A stretch of DNA of 64,000 bases from Ancylobacter sp. Lp-2 (GTDB taxonomy: Bacteria; Pseudomonadota; Alphaproteobacteria; Rhizobiales; Xanthobacteraceae): positions 186,001 through 250,000 of the forward strand of contig NZ_JAJALI010000005.1 in assembly GCF_020523795.1 (NCBI RefSeq). The letters run 5' to 3'. Below the pieces are notes generated by a model. That model was given only the letters and a program-made list of their open reading frames with translations. It was not told the origin of the DNA and searched no databases. The translations under genes and the position numbers were made by a program. The stretch's first letter is position 1. Each line of letters opens with the position of its first letter. Shown in pieces: positions 18,043 to 26,521 of this stretch.

Positions 18043-19463
18043 GGAACCGGGGCATGTCGCAATCCCTGCCGGACCTCACGCCCGGTCTCTCGCCAGAGTT
18101 CCCGCCGGGCCTCTCCATCGCCCTGATGGTGCACGCCTTTCTGCCGGACCAGAATTACGGCACCGAGATCTACACGCTCGAACTGAGCCGGGCGCTGAAG
18201 CAGCTCGGCCATCGCCCGACCGTCATCGCCGCCCGGCGCCACGGCCCGGCGGAGATCGTGCGCGAGGACTGGGACGGCGTGCCGGTCATCCGCGTGCCGG
18301 CGCTCGCCACCGACACCCGCTCCACCTTCGACGACCCCTCGCGGGTGCCGCTCTACCGGTCGCTATTCGAGGAACTGAAGCCGGACGTGGTGCATGTCTG
18401 CCATTTTCTCTACCACACCACGGCGGCGCATGAGGCGGCCCGGCAGCTCGACATTCCGCTGGTCGCCACCTTCACCGACTTCCACGGCTTCTGCCACACC
18501 GGCCTGCTGAGCACGCCCTCCGGGACGCCCTGCGCCGGCCCTTCCCATCTGCGCTTCGGCTGCCTCGCCTGCGGCGTGCACGAGAAGCAGCGCACCGCCC
18601 CCGCCGACAGCTGGTGGAAGTTGCTCGGCCGCTGGCCGATGCCCCAGCTGTCGGCACTGACCGCGCTGCTCTACCGCCCCGTGCTGCCGCGCGCCCTGCG
18701 CGAGGAGATCGACGCGGTGTGCGACCGCCCGGCCGTGCTCAAGGAGGCGCTGAACACCTACCGTGCCGCCATCGTGCCGACCGAGTTCACCGCCCAGCGC
18801 TACCGCGACAACGCCATCACGGTGCCGATGACGGTGTCGCGCTTCGGCGTCGACATCGACCGGACGCCGAAGCCACCGCCGCCTCCGGGGCCGCTGCGCA
18901 TCGGCTATATCGGCCAGATCGCGCCGCATAAGGGCCTGCACGTGCTGATCGAGGCGGTGCGCGGGCTGAGGCCGGCCGCCGGACAGCCGGCGCCGGAAGT
19001 CGACGTGTGGGGACCGCTCGACCAGCACCCGGCCTATGCCGCGCGCATCGCGACGATGGCGGAGGGGATGCAGGTGAGGTTTGCGGGGCTGTTCGACCCG
19101 GCCGACATGGCTAGCATCATGGCCGGGATCGACGTGCTGGTCATTCCCTCGATCTGGCACGAGAACAGCCCGCTGACGCTGCTGCAGGCACTTGCCACCC
19201 ATACGCCCGTCATCATGTCCGACGTGCCGGGCATGCGGGATTTCATCGAGACCGGCGTCAGCGGGTTCGCCTTTCCGGCCGGCGACGCCGACAGTCTCGC
19301 GGCGGCCCTGCGCCCGTTCATCGACGACCCCGGCCTGGCGGCCCGGATGAGCCGCGGCGTCGATTATCCGCGCACCTCCATCGACATGGCCCGCGACGTG
19401 CTCGCAATCTACCGCGCCTGTGGCATAGTGCCGGCCGAATTGCCGGTATTATTGGGTGGCTAG
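18039..19463 (+). CDS. Glycosyltransferase family 4 with a four-cysteine insertion
   Basis: A 474-residue GT4 enzyme: an N-terminal HAFLPDQNYGTEIYTLEL loop, VVHVCHFLYHTT in the acceptor half, IGYIGQIAPHKGLHVLIEA opening the C-terminal half, and a donor-site motif near IPSIWHENSPLTLLQAL. Just after the TFTDFHGFC stretch it has a Cys-x12-Cys-x9-Cys-x2-Cys insertion that could hold zinc. The glycosyltransferase at 30237-31559 keeps the same spacing and is clearly its paralogue. Translation is coupled to the upstream gene by ATGA; a second ATG at 18054 lies behind AGGA and may also be used. The Pro-rich first 25 residues look unstructured. Substrate is not known. Confidence 0.87.
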   Translation: MRNRGMSQSLPDLTPGLSPEFPPGLSIALMVHAFLPDQNYGTEIYTLELSRALKQLGHRPTVIAARRHGPAEIVREDWDGVPVIRVPALATDTRSTFDDPSRVPLYRSLFEELKPDVVHVCHFLYHTTAAHEAARQLDIPLVATFTDFHGFCHTGLLSTPSGTPCAGPSHLRFGCLACGVHEKQRTAPADSWWKLLGRWPMPQLSALTALLYRPVLPRALREEIDAVCDRPAVLKEALNTYRAAIVPTEFTAQRYRDNAITVPMTVSRFGVDIDRTPKPPPPPGPLRIGYIGQIAPHKGLHVLIEAVRGLRPAAGQPAPEVDVWGPLDQHPAYAARIATMAEGMQVRFAGLFDPADMASIMAGIDVLVIPSIWHENSPLTLLQALATHTPVIMSDVPGMRDFIETGVSGFAFPAGDADSLAAALRPFIDDPGLAARMSRGVDYPRTSIDMARDVLAIYRACGIVPAELPVLLGG

Positions 19464-19469
19464 ATGCAT

Positions 19470-19487
19470 GTGGCACCCCGGCCACAG
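19470..19487 (+). terminator. Weak hairpin after the glycosyltransferase pair
   Basis: Six bases after the stop at 19463, TGTGGC pairs with GCCACA across a six-base loop. No T-run follows, so this is at best a weak terminator or an mRNA end stabiliser. The rest of 19488-19586 probably carries the promoter of the export lipoprotein gene: TATAAA at 19556-19561 is a possible -10 box, and AAGGA just before ATG 19587 is a good ribosome site. Confidence 0.25.
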
Positions 19488-19586
19488 GTAGCATTTCAAT
19501 AACCAAAACCGCGTTGCACCGAGGTCGTCGCCTCGCTTCGGCGCCAATGAGCGGCTATAAACTCCGCCGAATATAAGGAAGGCAGT

Positions 19587-20768
19587 ATGATTGTCTGGAA
19601 GACTTTACCCCGCGTAGGCGTTATTTCTACGCTCCTTTCGGCGATCATTCTGAGCGGCTGCGGCATCGTTCCGAGTGCTGGCCCCAACCGTCAACAGATT
19701 ACCGAAGCTTCCCAGTCTAAAGACCCCGAGATCTCCGACTTCATGCTGGTCGACATCAACAGGGATGTCCTGACCTCGTTGTCGCAGTACGCTCCCCCCA
19801 CGCTCGAAGGTCGTTTCAGCAACCGGAAGCGGCCGTCGAAATATGTCATCGGCGTCGGCGACGCCGTCACCGTGACCGTGTGGGAAGGCGCCGCCGGCGG
19901 CCTGTTCTCGCGCCCGGCGGTGGACGGTCTCGGCACCGGCTCGCAATCCGCGGCGATCCCGGAGCAGCAGGTCACTAAGGACGGCACCATCTCCGTGCCG
20001 TTCGCCGGCCGCATCAAGGTGGCGGGCAAGACGGCCGAGGAAGTCGAGGAGACCATCGTCTCCAACCTGACCGGCAAGGCGATCGAGCCGCAGGCGCTGG
20101 TCGTGGTCACCAAGAGCGTCAACAACACCGCTACGGTGATCGGCGAGGTGAACGCCCCGGGGCGCATCATGCTCACCCCGCGCGGCGAACGCATCCTCGA
20201 CGTGATCGCTACCGCCGGCGGCAACAAGATCCCCGTGCACGAGGCGTTTGTCGTCATGTCCCGCGGCGGCGTCAATGCCGCCGTGCCGCTGCAGACGATC
20301 ATGGGCCGGCCGTCCGAGAACGTCTATGTGATGCCGGACGACACGATCAGCATCATCCGCGAGCCGCAGACCTTCACCGTGTTCGGTGCCGCCGCGCGCA
20401 ACGCGCAGGTGGCCTTCAGCACCGCGGGCATCAGCCTGACGGAAGCGCTGGCGCAGGTCGGCGGCCCGATGGACAACCGCGCGGACCCGCGTGGCGTCTA
20501 CCTGATGCGCTTCGAGACGGAAAAGGTGGCCCGAGCCCTGAACCCGGAGCACACGGCTTCGTCGCAAAATGGCTATGTTCGGGTGGTCTACCAGCTTAAC
20601 ATGCATCAGGCGGATGCTATCCTGCTGGCCAGCGGCTTCCGTATGCGCAACAAGGACGCGATCTATATTTCCAACGCGCCGCTGTCGGATCTGAACAAGG
20701 TATTGTCGGTGTTCAGCACCGTGGCCTCGCCGATATCGCAAGCCACAAATATTGCGGATGGGTTCTGA
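19587..20768 (+). CDS. Outer-membrane polysaccharide export lipoprotein (Wza/KpsD/BexD family)
   Basis: A 393-residue exported protein. Residues 1-24 are a lipoprotein signal peptide ending in Leu-Ser-Gly-Cys, so Cys25 would be lipidated. A polysaccharide-export (PES) domain follows at about 85-190, marked by YVIGVGDAVTVTVWE and a QVTKDGTISVPFAG strand, then SLBB-type repeats at about 190-340 (VIGEVNAPG and TVFGAAARNAQ). Proteins of this family form the outer-membrane channel for capsule or exopolysaccharide. A good AAGGA ribosome site precedes the ATG. The next gene, a KpsE-type protein, starts directly after the stop, giving a channel plus bridge operon. This is the only channel candidate in the window, so it may serve all three KpsE homologues. 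Confidence 0.9.
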   Translation: MIVWKTLPRVGVISTLLSAIILSGCGIVPSAGPNRQQITEASQSKDPEISDFMLVDINRDVLTSLSQYAPPTLEGRFSNRKRPSKYVIGVGDAVTVTVWEGAAGGLFSRPAVDGLGTGSQSAAIPEQQVTKDGTISVPFAGRIKVAGKTAEEVEETIVSNLTGKAIEPQALVVVTKSVNNTATVIGEVNAPGRIMLTPRGERILDVIATAGGNKIPVHEAFVVMSRGGVNAAVPLQTIMGRPSENVYVMPDDTISIIREPQTFTVFGAAARNAQVAFSTAGISLTEALAQVGGPMDNRADPRGVYLMRFETEKVARALNPEHTASSQNGYVRVVYQLNMHQADAILLASGFRMRNKDAIYISNAPLSDLNKVLSVFSTVASPISQATNIADGF

Positions 20769-22268
20769 TTGGAGAAGCTGGACGAAGACCGGGAGCGCGA
20801 AGAGCGCAAGCAGAGGGCGATGAAGGCCAAGCGCCAAGCGCAGGCCAAGGCAGCCGCCAAGAAGGTTGCGCCCAAAGAACCGGTTTTCGTTACGGCACCT
20901 CCACTCGCGAGTTCGGAGCTTCCGCCCCCCCAGGCGGCGCCGATCGCCAAAACGGCGCCGGCGGGCAAACCGCCCGCAGCCAAGCCCGCACCAGGCACAA
21001 AGCCGGCTCCGGCCGCCAAACCAGCTCCGGCCGCCAAGCCGGCCCCGGCGGCGCCGGACGTACCCGCCGCCCCCCAGGCTCCGGCCACCGAGGCCCCGGC
21101 GAGGGCGCCGGCGACCAATCTCGAGGCGGAAATATCGGCGCTGCTGACCGCCCGGGAGCAGCGCACGCGGCGGCGGCTCGGCATCAGCTTCGTCCTGGCC
21201 GTCCTGGTGCCCACGCTGATCGCTGCCATCTACCTGGCGTTTTTCGCGACACCGCGTTTCCTCGCGGAATCGAAATTCGTCGTGCGCGGCACGGTGGAAA
21301 TGCTGGGGGGCGAATCCAGCCGCTTCTCACGGGACTTGTCCGCGCTATCCGGCGCCACCAACAACCAGGAATCGCACATCCTGGTCGACAATGTGATGAG
21401 CCGCGCCATGGTCGAGCGGGTTCTCGACAAGATGGATCTCTACGCGGTGTTCCACATAGCGCGTCAGACTCCTGAGTCCCCCCGCTCCCAGGACCCCGCC
21501 TTCGATCGGCTGATGGCGCAATGGAACTCCATGGTCCATCTGTCCGTGGACGCCATCACGGGAATCCTGGTCCTCAACGTGCAGGCCTACACGGCTCAGG
21601 ATGCGCTCTCGCTGTCGCAGGCCATACTGGACGAATCCACCGCGCTGATAAACGCGATCACCGCCCGGGCGCGCCAGGATCGGCTCGAGCGCGCCACCAA
21701 GGAAGTCGATCTGGCGCGTGCGGATCTCGCCAATCTGCTGAAGCAATTCGAGGCGTTCCGCAACGAGCAGGGAACGGTCGACGCCAGCTATTCGGCGCTC
21801 GCCCTCCAGGGACTGGCATCGATGCTGCGCGATCAACGGGTCGCGCTCAATGCCGAGCTGACGACCGCACGCTCATCGATGAGCAACGATACGGCGCCGA
21901 CGCGCAACCTGTCCAATCGGCTCGACTCGCTGGACAACGAAATCTCCGGCCTCGACGCGCAGATCGGTGGCAGCACCCATGCCGGCGACCGCAAGAGCGT
22001 GCCGCAATCGCTGGTGATGCAGGAGAACCTGGAAACCAGGCGCAAGCTGATGATCGACCGCGTCTCCCGCGCCGAGGCCGCGCAGTCCATGGCGCTGTCG
22101 GACAGCCTGCGTCAGCAGGCGTTCGTCATGATCTTCGAGCCGCCCTTCCTGCCGCATCTGGCCGCGTTTCCGCGTGTCTTCATCGATACATTCATCGTGC
22201 TGCTGGTGTTCTTCGGCTTCTGGTGCATGGGGGCGACCTATGCCAAGAACCTGCGCGACCACGGCTGA
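20769..22268 (+). CDS. KpsE-type export/co-polymerase protein with long Ala-Pro-Lys cytoplasmic tail (second of three)
   Basis: A 499-residue inner-membrane protein. The first 135 residues are cytoplasmic: a charged helix (about 1-35), then a low-complexity Ala/Pro/Lys stretch (about 45-115) with several copies of Lys-Pro-Ala-Pro-Ala-Ala. Transmembrane segments lie at about 138-160 and 471-492, with a coiled-coil periplasmic part between them. TTG at 20769, immediately after the preceding stop and followed by GGAG, gives the longest form; the ATG at 20820 is an alternative start 17 codons in. The low-complexity tail is absent from the homologue at 11440-12723 and shorter in that at 32451-33737, so it may be a linker that contacts a partner in the cytoplasm. 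It is coupled to the export lipoprotein gene. Confidence 0.85.
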   Translation: MEKLDEDREREERKQRAMKAKRQAQAKAAAKKVAPKEPVFVTAPPLASSELPPPQAAPIAKTAPAGKPPAAKPAPGTKPAPAAKPAPAAKPAPAAPDVPAAPQAPATEAPARAPATNLEAEISALLTAREQRTRRRLGISFVLAVLVPTLIAAIYLAFFATPRFLAESKFVVRGTVEMLGGESSRFSRDLSALSGATNNQESHILVDNVMSRAMVERVLDKMDLYAVFHIARQTPESPRSQDPAFDRLMAQWNSMVHLSVDAITGILVLNVQAYTAQDALSLSQAILDESTALINAITARARQDRLERATKEVDLARADLANLLKQFEAFRNEQGTVDASYSALALQGLASMLRDQRVALNAELTTARSSMSNDTAPTRNLSNRLDSLDNEISGLDAQIGGSTHAGDRKSVPQSLVMQENLETRRKLMIDRVSRAEAAQSMALSDSLRQQAFVMIFEPPFLPHLAAFPRVFIDTFIVLLVFFGFWCMGATYAKNLRDHG

Positions 22269-22393
22269 AGACAGGCGCTGCGACGGGCCGCGACAACCTC
22301 TCGCGCACAGAGCGGGCCGGGGCCCACGGCGAATTCGGGGGCAATGCATGCGGGCCGATGAACTCGGGCCACCGTGACGCTGGCGCGACGGAA

Positions 22394-23941
22394 TCAGCGA
22401 AAGATCTGCGCCGGCGGGAAGCCGGGCATGTCGAGTGCCGGAACCAGCTGCTCGTAGAGCGCCGCATAGCGCTCCACCATCTCCTCGACTCCGAACATGG
22501 CGCTGCGGGCCCGGTTGCGCTCGCCGAGCGCGGCGCGGCGTTCGGTGTCGTTCAGCAGCGCCACCGCCTTTGCTGCGGTGTCGGCGGGATCGCCTCCGAG
22601 CGTCTCGGCGCCGTCGAGGATCTCCGACAGCGCGCCGATATCATTGCCGCAAACCGCCAACCCCATATTCATCGCGAAGGGCACGACCTGGCCGAAGCTC
22701 TCGCGCACCACCGGCGCGATGAAGGTGCCGGCCCGGCCATAAAGCTCCGGAAGGGCCCCGAAGGGAACGCTGCCGGTGAACTCGAAATTCGCCCGCACGC
22801 CCCTCTCGACCGTGCGCTGGATGAACAGATCCAGCAACGGCCCGTCCCCGACGACCAGGAAGCGCGTGGCCGGCCGCTGACGGGCGATCTCGATCAGCAC
22901 CTCGATCGAGGCGTCGTCCAGCTTGTCGCGCTCCAGGCGGTACACCATGACCACGGTGTCGGCGACGTCGGCATCCCCCGCCCGGGCGGCGGGGACGGAC
23001 CGGAACAGGCTGCGGTCGATCCCGGGATGGATCACATGCGCCAGCGCCGGATCGAGATCGGCGGCGAAGTGGGTGCGCACATAGTCCGAGACGAACACAT
23101 AGGCGTTCACGCCCGGATCGAGCAGCGGCGGCACCGGCGTGTTGACGTTCTCGATGATCGGCAGACCGCGCCCGCGCAGGGCCGCGAAGGCCTCGGCATA
23201 CCACGGGTCGTCGGAACCGCCCCAATACTGCACATGGACGAGCTCGGGCGAGAAGGCGTCCAGCACATGGGCGAAGGCCGGCGCCCGGCTGCCGAGGGGC
23301 ACCAGATGCACGATCGCTCCCACCGGCGCCCCGCCGGCGGGAAGCTTGGCCGTCAGGATCTGCATCTCGTTCTCGAGACCGAGATACTCGATGAGATCGA
23401 TCACCAGCTGCGTCGAGCCGCCGATATTGAGGTTGGGAATGACGTGCAGCACCTTGCGACGGCGCCCGGCCAGCCGCCGCCCGCCGCGATGGACGATGCG
23501 GTAATGCGGAGCCGCCTTGCCGAACAGCAGTTCCCTCAGCGCCCCGGTGAGGCGACGCAGATAGGTGACGGTGGAGAACTCCAGCTGCCAGGGCGCCGAC
23601 GGCCCGGCGCGGCGCGTGCGCCGGCTGACCTCGCGCGCATGGCGCTCCAGCTCCGCGAGGAAGGCCAGCGCCTCCCCCGGCGAGCGCATCAGTTCGAAGA
23701 AGCGATAGAGCAGCAGGCCGGGGCCGGAGGTCGGCGGCCGCGACCAGCCGATCAGGCGCTTGTCGCGCACCTGTTCGAGCACGCCGCCGATGACCAGAAG
23801 CTGCTCGCGAACCCCCTTGATGTCTTCGAGAAGTTCGGCCTGCCGGGCTTCGAGCCGATCGAGCCGATCATGGATGTCTTCCCAGCGGCCGGAGACTTCC
23901 TTCTCTCCAGGAGGCTCGGCGCGGATCATTCGCAATTCCAT
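22394..23941 (-). CDS. Glycosyltransferase family 4 with N-terminal coiled coil
   Basis: A 515-residue protein. Residues about 15-60 form a heptad-like charged helix (RWEDIHDRLDRLEARQAEL), probably a coiled coil for oligomerisation. The catalytic GT-B part begins near residue 165 with VLHVIPNLNIGGSTQLVIDL, followed by VHVQYWGGSDDPWY, a VMVYRLERDK strand opening the C-terminal half, and a donor-side APVVRESFGQVVPFAMNMGLAV motif with the EX7E-like spacing. It is a single minus-strand gene, divergent from the P450 gene, with an 18-bp palindrome in the 156-bp promoter gap. The 125-bp gap to the convergent KpsE-type gene shows no clear terminator. Its role in building the capsule repeat is inferred from location. 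Confidence 0.85.
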   Translation of the reverse strand: MELRMIRAEPPGEKEVSGRWEDIHDRLDRLEARQAELLEDIKGVREQLLVIGGVLEQVRDKRLIGWSRPPTSGPGLLLYRFFELMRSPGEALAFLAELERHAREVSRRTRRAGPSAPWQLEFSTVTYLRRLTGALRELLFGKAAPHYRIVHRGGRRLAGRRRKVLHVIPNLNIGGSTQLVIDLIEYLGLENEMQILTAKLPAGGAPVGAIVHLVPLGSRAPAFAHVLDAFSPELVHVQYWGGSDDPWYAEAFAALRGRGLPIIENVNTPVPPLLDPGVNAYVFVSDYVRTHFAADLDPALAHVIHPGIDRSLFRSVPAARAGDADVADTVVMVYRLERDKLDDASIEVLIEIARQRPATRFLVVGDGPLLDLFIQRTVERGVRANFEFTGSVPFGALPELYGRAGTFIAPVVRESFGQVVPFAMNMGLAVCGNDIGALSEILDGAETLGGDPADTAAKAVALLNDTERRAALGERNRARSAMFGVEEMVERYAALYEQLVPALDMPGFPPAQIFR

Positions 23942-23962
23942 ACTCAGTCGCCATCAGGATAT

Positions 23963-23980
23963 ATGTGCAAGATTGCACAT
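23963..23980. promoter_or_regulatory. 18-bp palindromic operator candidate
   Basis: ATGTGCAA-GA-TTGCACAT is a perfect inverted repeat (8-bp arms, 2-bp centre) between the divergent GT4 gene (starts 23941) and the P450 gene (starts 24098). It begins 22 bp upstream of the GT4 start, where a bound protein would block that promoter. The half-site GTGCAAGAT recurs at 30190-30198 in the divergent promoter region of the epimerase and GT4 genes, and TTGCAC occurs at 19514-19519 upstream of the export lipoprotein gene. The regulator is unknown. Confidence 0.5.
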
Positions 23981-24097
23981 GGATTCCCTAAGAGGAAGAC
24001 AAGACCGGCGACGGGTCGCCGGGGCCGCCGTCGGGAACGCTCCGGTGGCTGTCGGGCGCGACGACGGCAACGAGCGTAGGCGGCGGAGAGCGTAGGC

Positions 24098-25501
24098 ATG
24101 GGTGGATGGGGCTATCAGCGACCGCGGATGATCGAGCGCCGCGGCGCCGACTTCTTCGAGCCGGCCCATCCCGAGCCACGCACCCAGCGCGCCAACCTCG
24201 TCGAGACCATTCTCGGCGCGCGGCACAGCCTGATCTCCAACTGGATGGAGAAATCCTACGCCAGCGGCTGCGACAGCTTCCGCATCATGCGCCGGCAGAT
24301 CGTGATCGCCAATCGCCCCGACGCCATCCGCCAGGTACTGGTGACCGACAATGCCATCTTCGAGCGCAAGGGCCCGCCGGTGCGGCGGGCGCTGGAAGGA
24401 GTCATCGGCAAGGGCCTGTTCATCAGCGATGGCCCGCTCTGGGCGGAGCGGCGGCCGCTGGTCGCCGACGCCGTCCACAAGAACCGCCTTTCCGCCTTCG
24501 CCGCGCCGATGGAAAGCGTGACCGCCGAATTCGCCGAGCGCTGGGCCGCCCTGCCCCCCGGCACGACGCGCGACGCGCAGGCGGACATGGCGGCGCTGAC
24601 GGCCGAGATCATCACCCGCGCCGTGTTCGGCGCCCAGTTGCGCGCCGGGGCCGCCCGGGCGGTGATCGAGGGCTTCACCCAGTTCCAGGACCGGGTCGAT
24701 TCGTTCAACATCGGCTACTTCCTCGGCCTCGACGAAGGATTGCGCGTGCGGCACGGCTGGCGCGTGCGCCGGGCCATCGCCGGCCTGCACCGGACCATCG
24801 AACAGGTGGTCGCGGACCATCTCGCCTCGGATTCCGGCGAGGATTCGCTGCTCTCCCGGCTCATCAGCCATCGCGACGACGAACACCATCGCAAGCTCGG
24901 CGTGCAGGCGCTGCACGACGAGGCGGCCACGCTGTTCCTCGCGGGGCACGAGACCACGGCCACCACCCTCACCTGGGCGTGGTACCTGCTGGCCAACGCC
25001 CCCTGGGTGGAGGAGCGACTGCATGAGGAGATCGACCGCGTCGCCGGAGACCGCCCGATCGGTTTCGCCGACGTGCCGAAACTCAGCTGGTGCCGGGCGG
25101 TGATCGACGAGACGATGCGGCTCTACCCGCCGATTCCGATCTATTCCCGCCAGGCGAGCCAGGCGGCGCGGATCGGCGACATCGAGGTCGAGCCGCAGGC
25201 CATGGTACTGGTGATCCCGTGGCTGCTGCATCGCGCCCGCGATCTCTGGGAGGATCCGAACCTGTTCCGCCCGGAACGCTTCCTGGCCGGCCGCCCAGCG
25301 CCCTTCAGCTACATTCCGTTCTCGGTCGGTCCGCGCGTCTGCGCCGGGGCGAGCTTCGGCCTGACCGAGGCGGTGCTGTGCCTCGCCATGCTAGCCCAGC
25401 GCTTCGTCGTCCGCCCGACCGGCGCGCCGGTGATGCCGATCTGCCGGCTGACGCTGCGCCCGGAGGGCGGGCTGCCGGTCACCCTGGAAAGGCGGCGCTG
25501 A
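24098..25501 (+). CDS. Cytochrome P450
   Basis: A 467-residue soluble P450 without an N-terminal membrane anchor. The I-helix oxygen-binding motif AGHETT starts near residue 282, the K-helix ExxR is in DETMRLYPP, and the heme loop FSVGPRVCAG carries the axial Cys415. The sequence around the K helix and heme resembles fatty-acid-hydroxylating bacterial P450s, but the substrate cannot be fixed this way. The stop is one base before the start of an LpxL-like acyltransferase gene, so the two are almost certainly one operon. Placed inside a capsule locus with its own lipid-chain synthase, hydroxylation of the capsule lipid anchor is a reasonable inference. No ferredoxin or reductase gene is nearby, so electrons must come from elsewhere. 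Confidence 0.9.
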   Translation: MGGWGYQRPRMIERRGADFFEPAHPEPRTQRANLVETILGARHSLISNWMEKSYASGCDSFRIMRRQIVIANRPDAIRQVLVTDNAIFERKGPPVRRALEGVIGKGLFISDGPLWAERRPLVADAVHKNRLSAFAAPMESVTAEFAERWAALPPGTTRDAQADMAALTAEIITRAVFGAQLRAGAARAVIEGFTQFQDRVDSFNIGYFLGLDEGLRVRHGWRVRRAIAGLHRTIEQVVADHLASDSGEDSLLSRLISHRDDEHHRKLGVQALHDEAATLFLAGHETTATTLTWAWYLLANAPWVEERLHEEIDRVAGDRPIGFADVPKLSWCRAVIDETMRLYPPIPIYSRQASQAARIGDIEVEPQAMVLVIPWLLHRARDLWEDPNLFRPERFLAGRPAPFSYIPFSVGPRVCAGASFGLTEAVLCLAMLAQRFVVRPTGAPVMPICRLTLRPEGGLPVTLERRR

Positions 25502-25502
25502 C

Positions 25503-26393
25503 ATGACCGCGAACGACGTCATCCGCGAGGGCTTTCGCGAACGGCTGGAAGACTATTGGCATCTCGGCCTGCATCAGGTGCTGCGCCGGGCGCCGATCGA
25601 CGCGGCGTCCGACCTCGGCAGCCTGCTGGTGCGGCGCAACGTCAAGCGCAACCTGCCGCACATCATCACCGGCGCCCGGCACAATCTGCGGCGGCTCAAG
25701 CCGGACTGGTCCGACGACGAGGTGGAGGCCGGTGTCCAGCGCTTCCTCGACAATGTCGGGCGCGTCTACGCCGAGTTCTCGCTGCTGCACCGCCTCATCG
25801 CCGAGGGACGCGTGAGCTTCGACCCCGACAAGTTCCGCACCGGCTGGTCGCCGCCGCGCCCCATGGTGATGGTGATGCTGCACACCGGCAATTGGGAGGT
25901 GTTCCCGGCGGCGCTGTCGCATCTTGGCCTGCCGATCAACAGCTTCTACCTGCCGCCGGAACCGGCGGTTCACAATGCCATCGTGCAGAAGGTGCGGGCC
26001 GAGCTCGGCGTTACCCTGCTGCATCCGGGGCCGCGCGGCGTGCGCGACGCGCTGCGCCTGCTGAAGAGCGCTCGGCCGTTCGCGATCTTCGGCGACGATG
26101 CCCGCGGCGGCGAGACCATGGCGCCGCTGTTTGGCCGGCCACCGCATGAGGGCGGCAATCTCGGCCTGGTGTCCCGCTTCGCCCGCAGCTGCGACGCCGA
26201 GCTGGTGATCTGCCACTGCGTCCGCCTCCACAAGAGCCGCTTCGAACTGCATGCCGGCGACATCTTCCGGCTGTCGGACGCAGTGGGAACCCGGGCCGAC
26301 GTTCTGGACGACATCGCCTATCTGAACGGGCTGATCGAGCCGATCATCCGCGCGCATGCCGACCAGTGGTACTTCCTCGACGACCGCTTCTGA
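25503..26393 (+). CDS. Lipid A-type acyltransferase (LpxL/HtrB family)
   Basis: A 296-residue member of the lysophospholipid/lipid A acyltransferase family, which transfers an acyl chain from acyl-ACP to a hydroxyl (or amino) group of a membrane lipid. The catalytic HX4E motif is His127-Glu132 in HTGNWE; FGDDARGGE and APLFGRPP match the later substrate-binding blocks of LpxL proteins. Unlike typical LpxL there is no strong N-terminal membrane helix, which suggests peripheral association. It follows the P450 gene by one base. Genuine lipid A synthesis is possible, but the context favours acylation of the special capsule lipid produced by the synthase at 649-8073. Confidence 0.82.
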   Translation: MTANDVIREGFRERLEDYWHLGLHQVLRRAPIDAASDLGSLLVRRNVKRNLPHIITGARHNLRRLKPDWSDDEVEAGVQRFLDNVGRVYAEFSLLHRLIAEGRVSFDPDKFRTGWSPPRPMVMVMLHTGNWEVFPAALSHLGLPINSFYLPPEPAVHNAIVQKVRAELGVTLLHPGPRGVRDALRLLKSARPFAIFGDDARGGETMAPLFGRPPHEGGNLGLVSRFARSCDAELVICHCVRLHKSRFELHAGDIFRLSDAVGTRADVLDDIAYLNGLIEPIIRAHADQWYFLDDRF

Positions 26394-26521
26394 CTGCCGG
26401 CCCGGAGGGCTACGTGGACTGAAGCGCTCGGGTTCGATAGTTTCGTGCCCTTGATCACGCCGTGGCGGCCGACGGCCTCCGCTGCGGTCGAAATTGCAAC
26501 GTTGTCCCGTCAAAGAGACCA

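Noticed and set aside
21521-24079. Plus-strand frame of 852 codons across the KpsE-type gene, the gap and the GT4 gene
   Set aside because: It is a shadow across two real genes in different frames or strands; no ribosome site and no motif.
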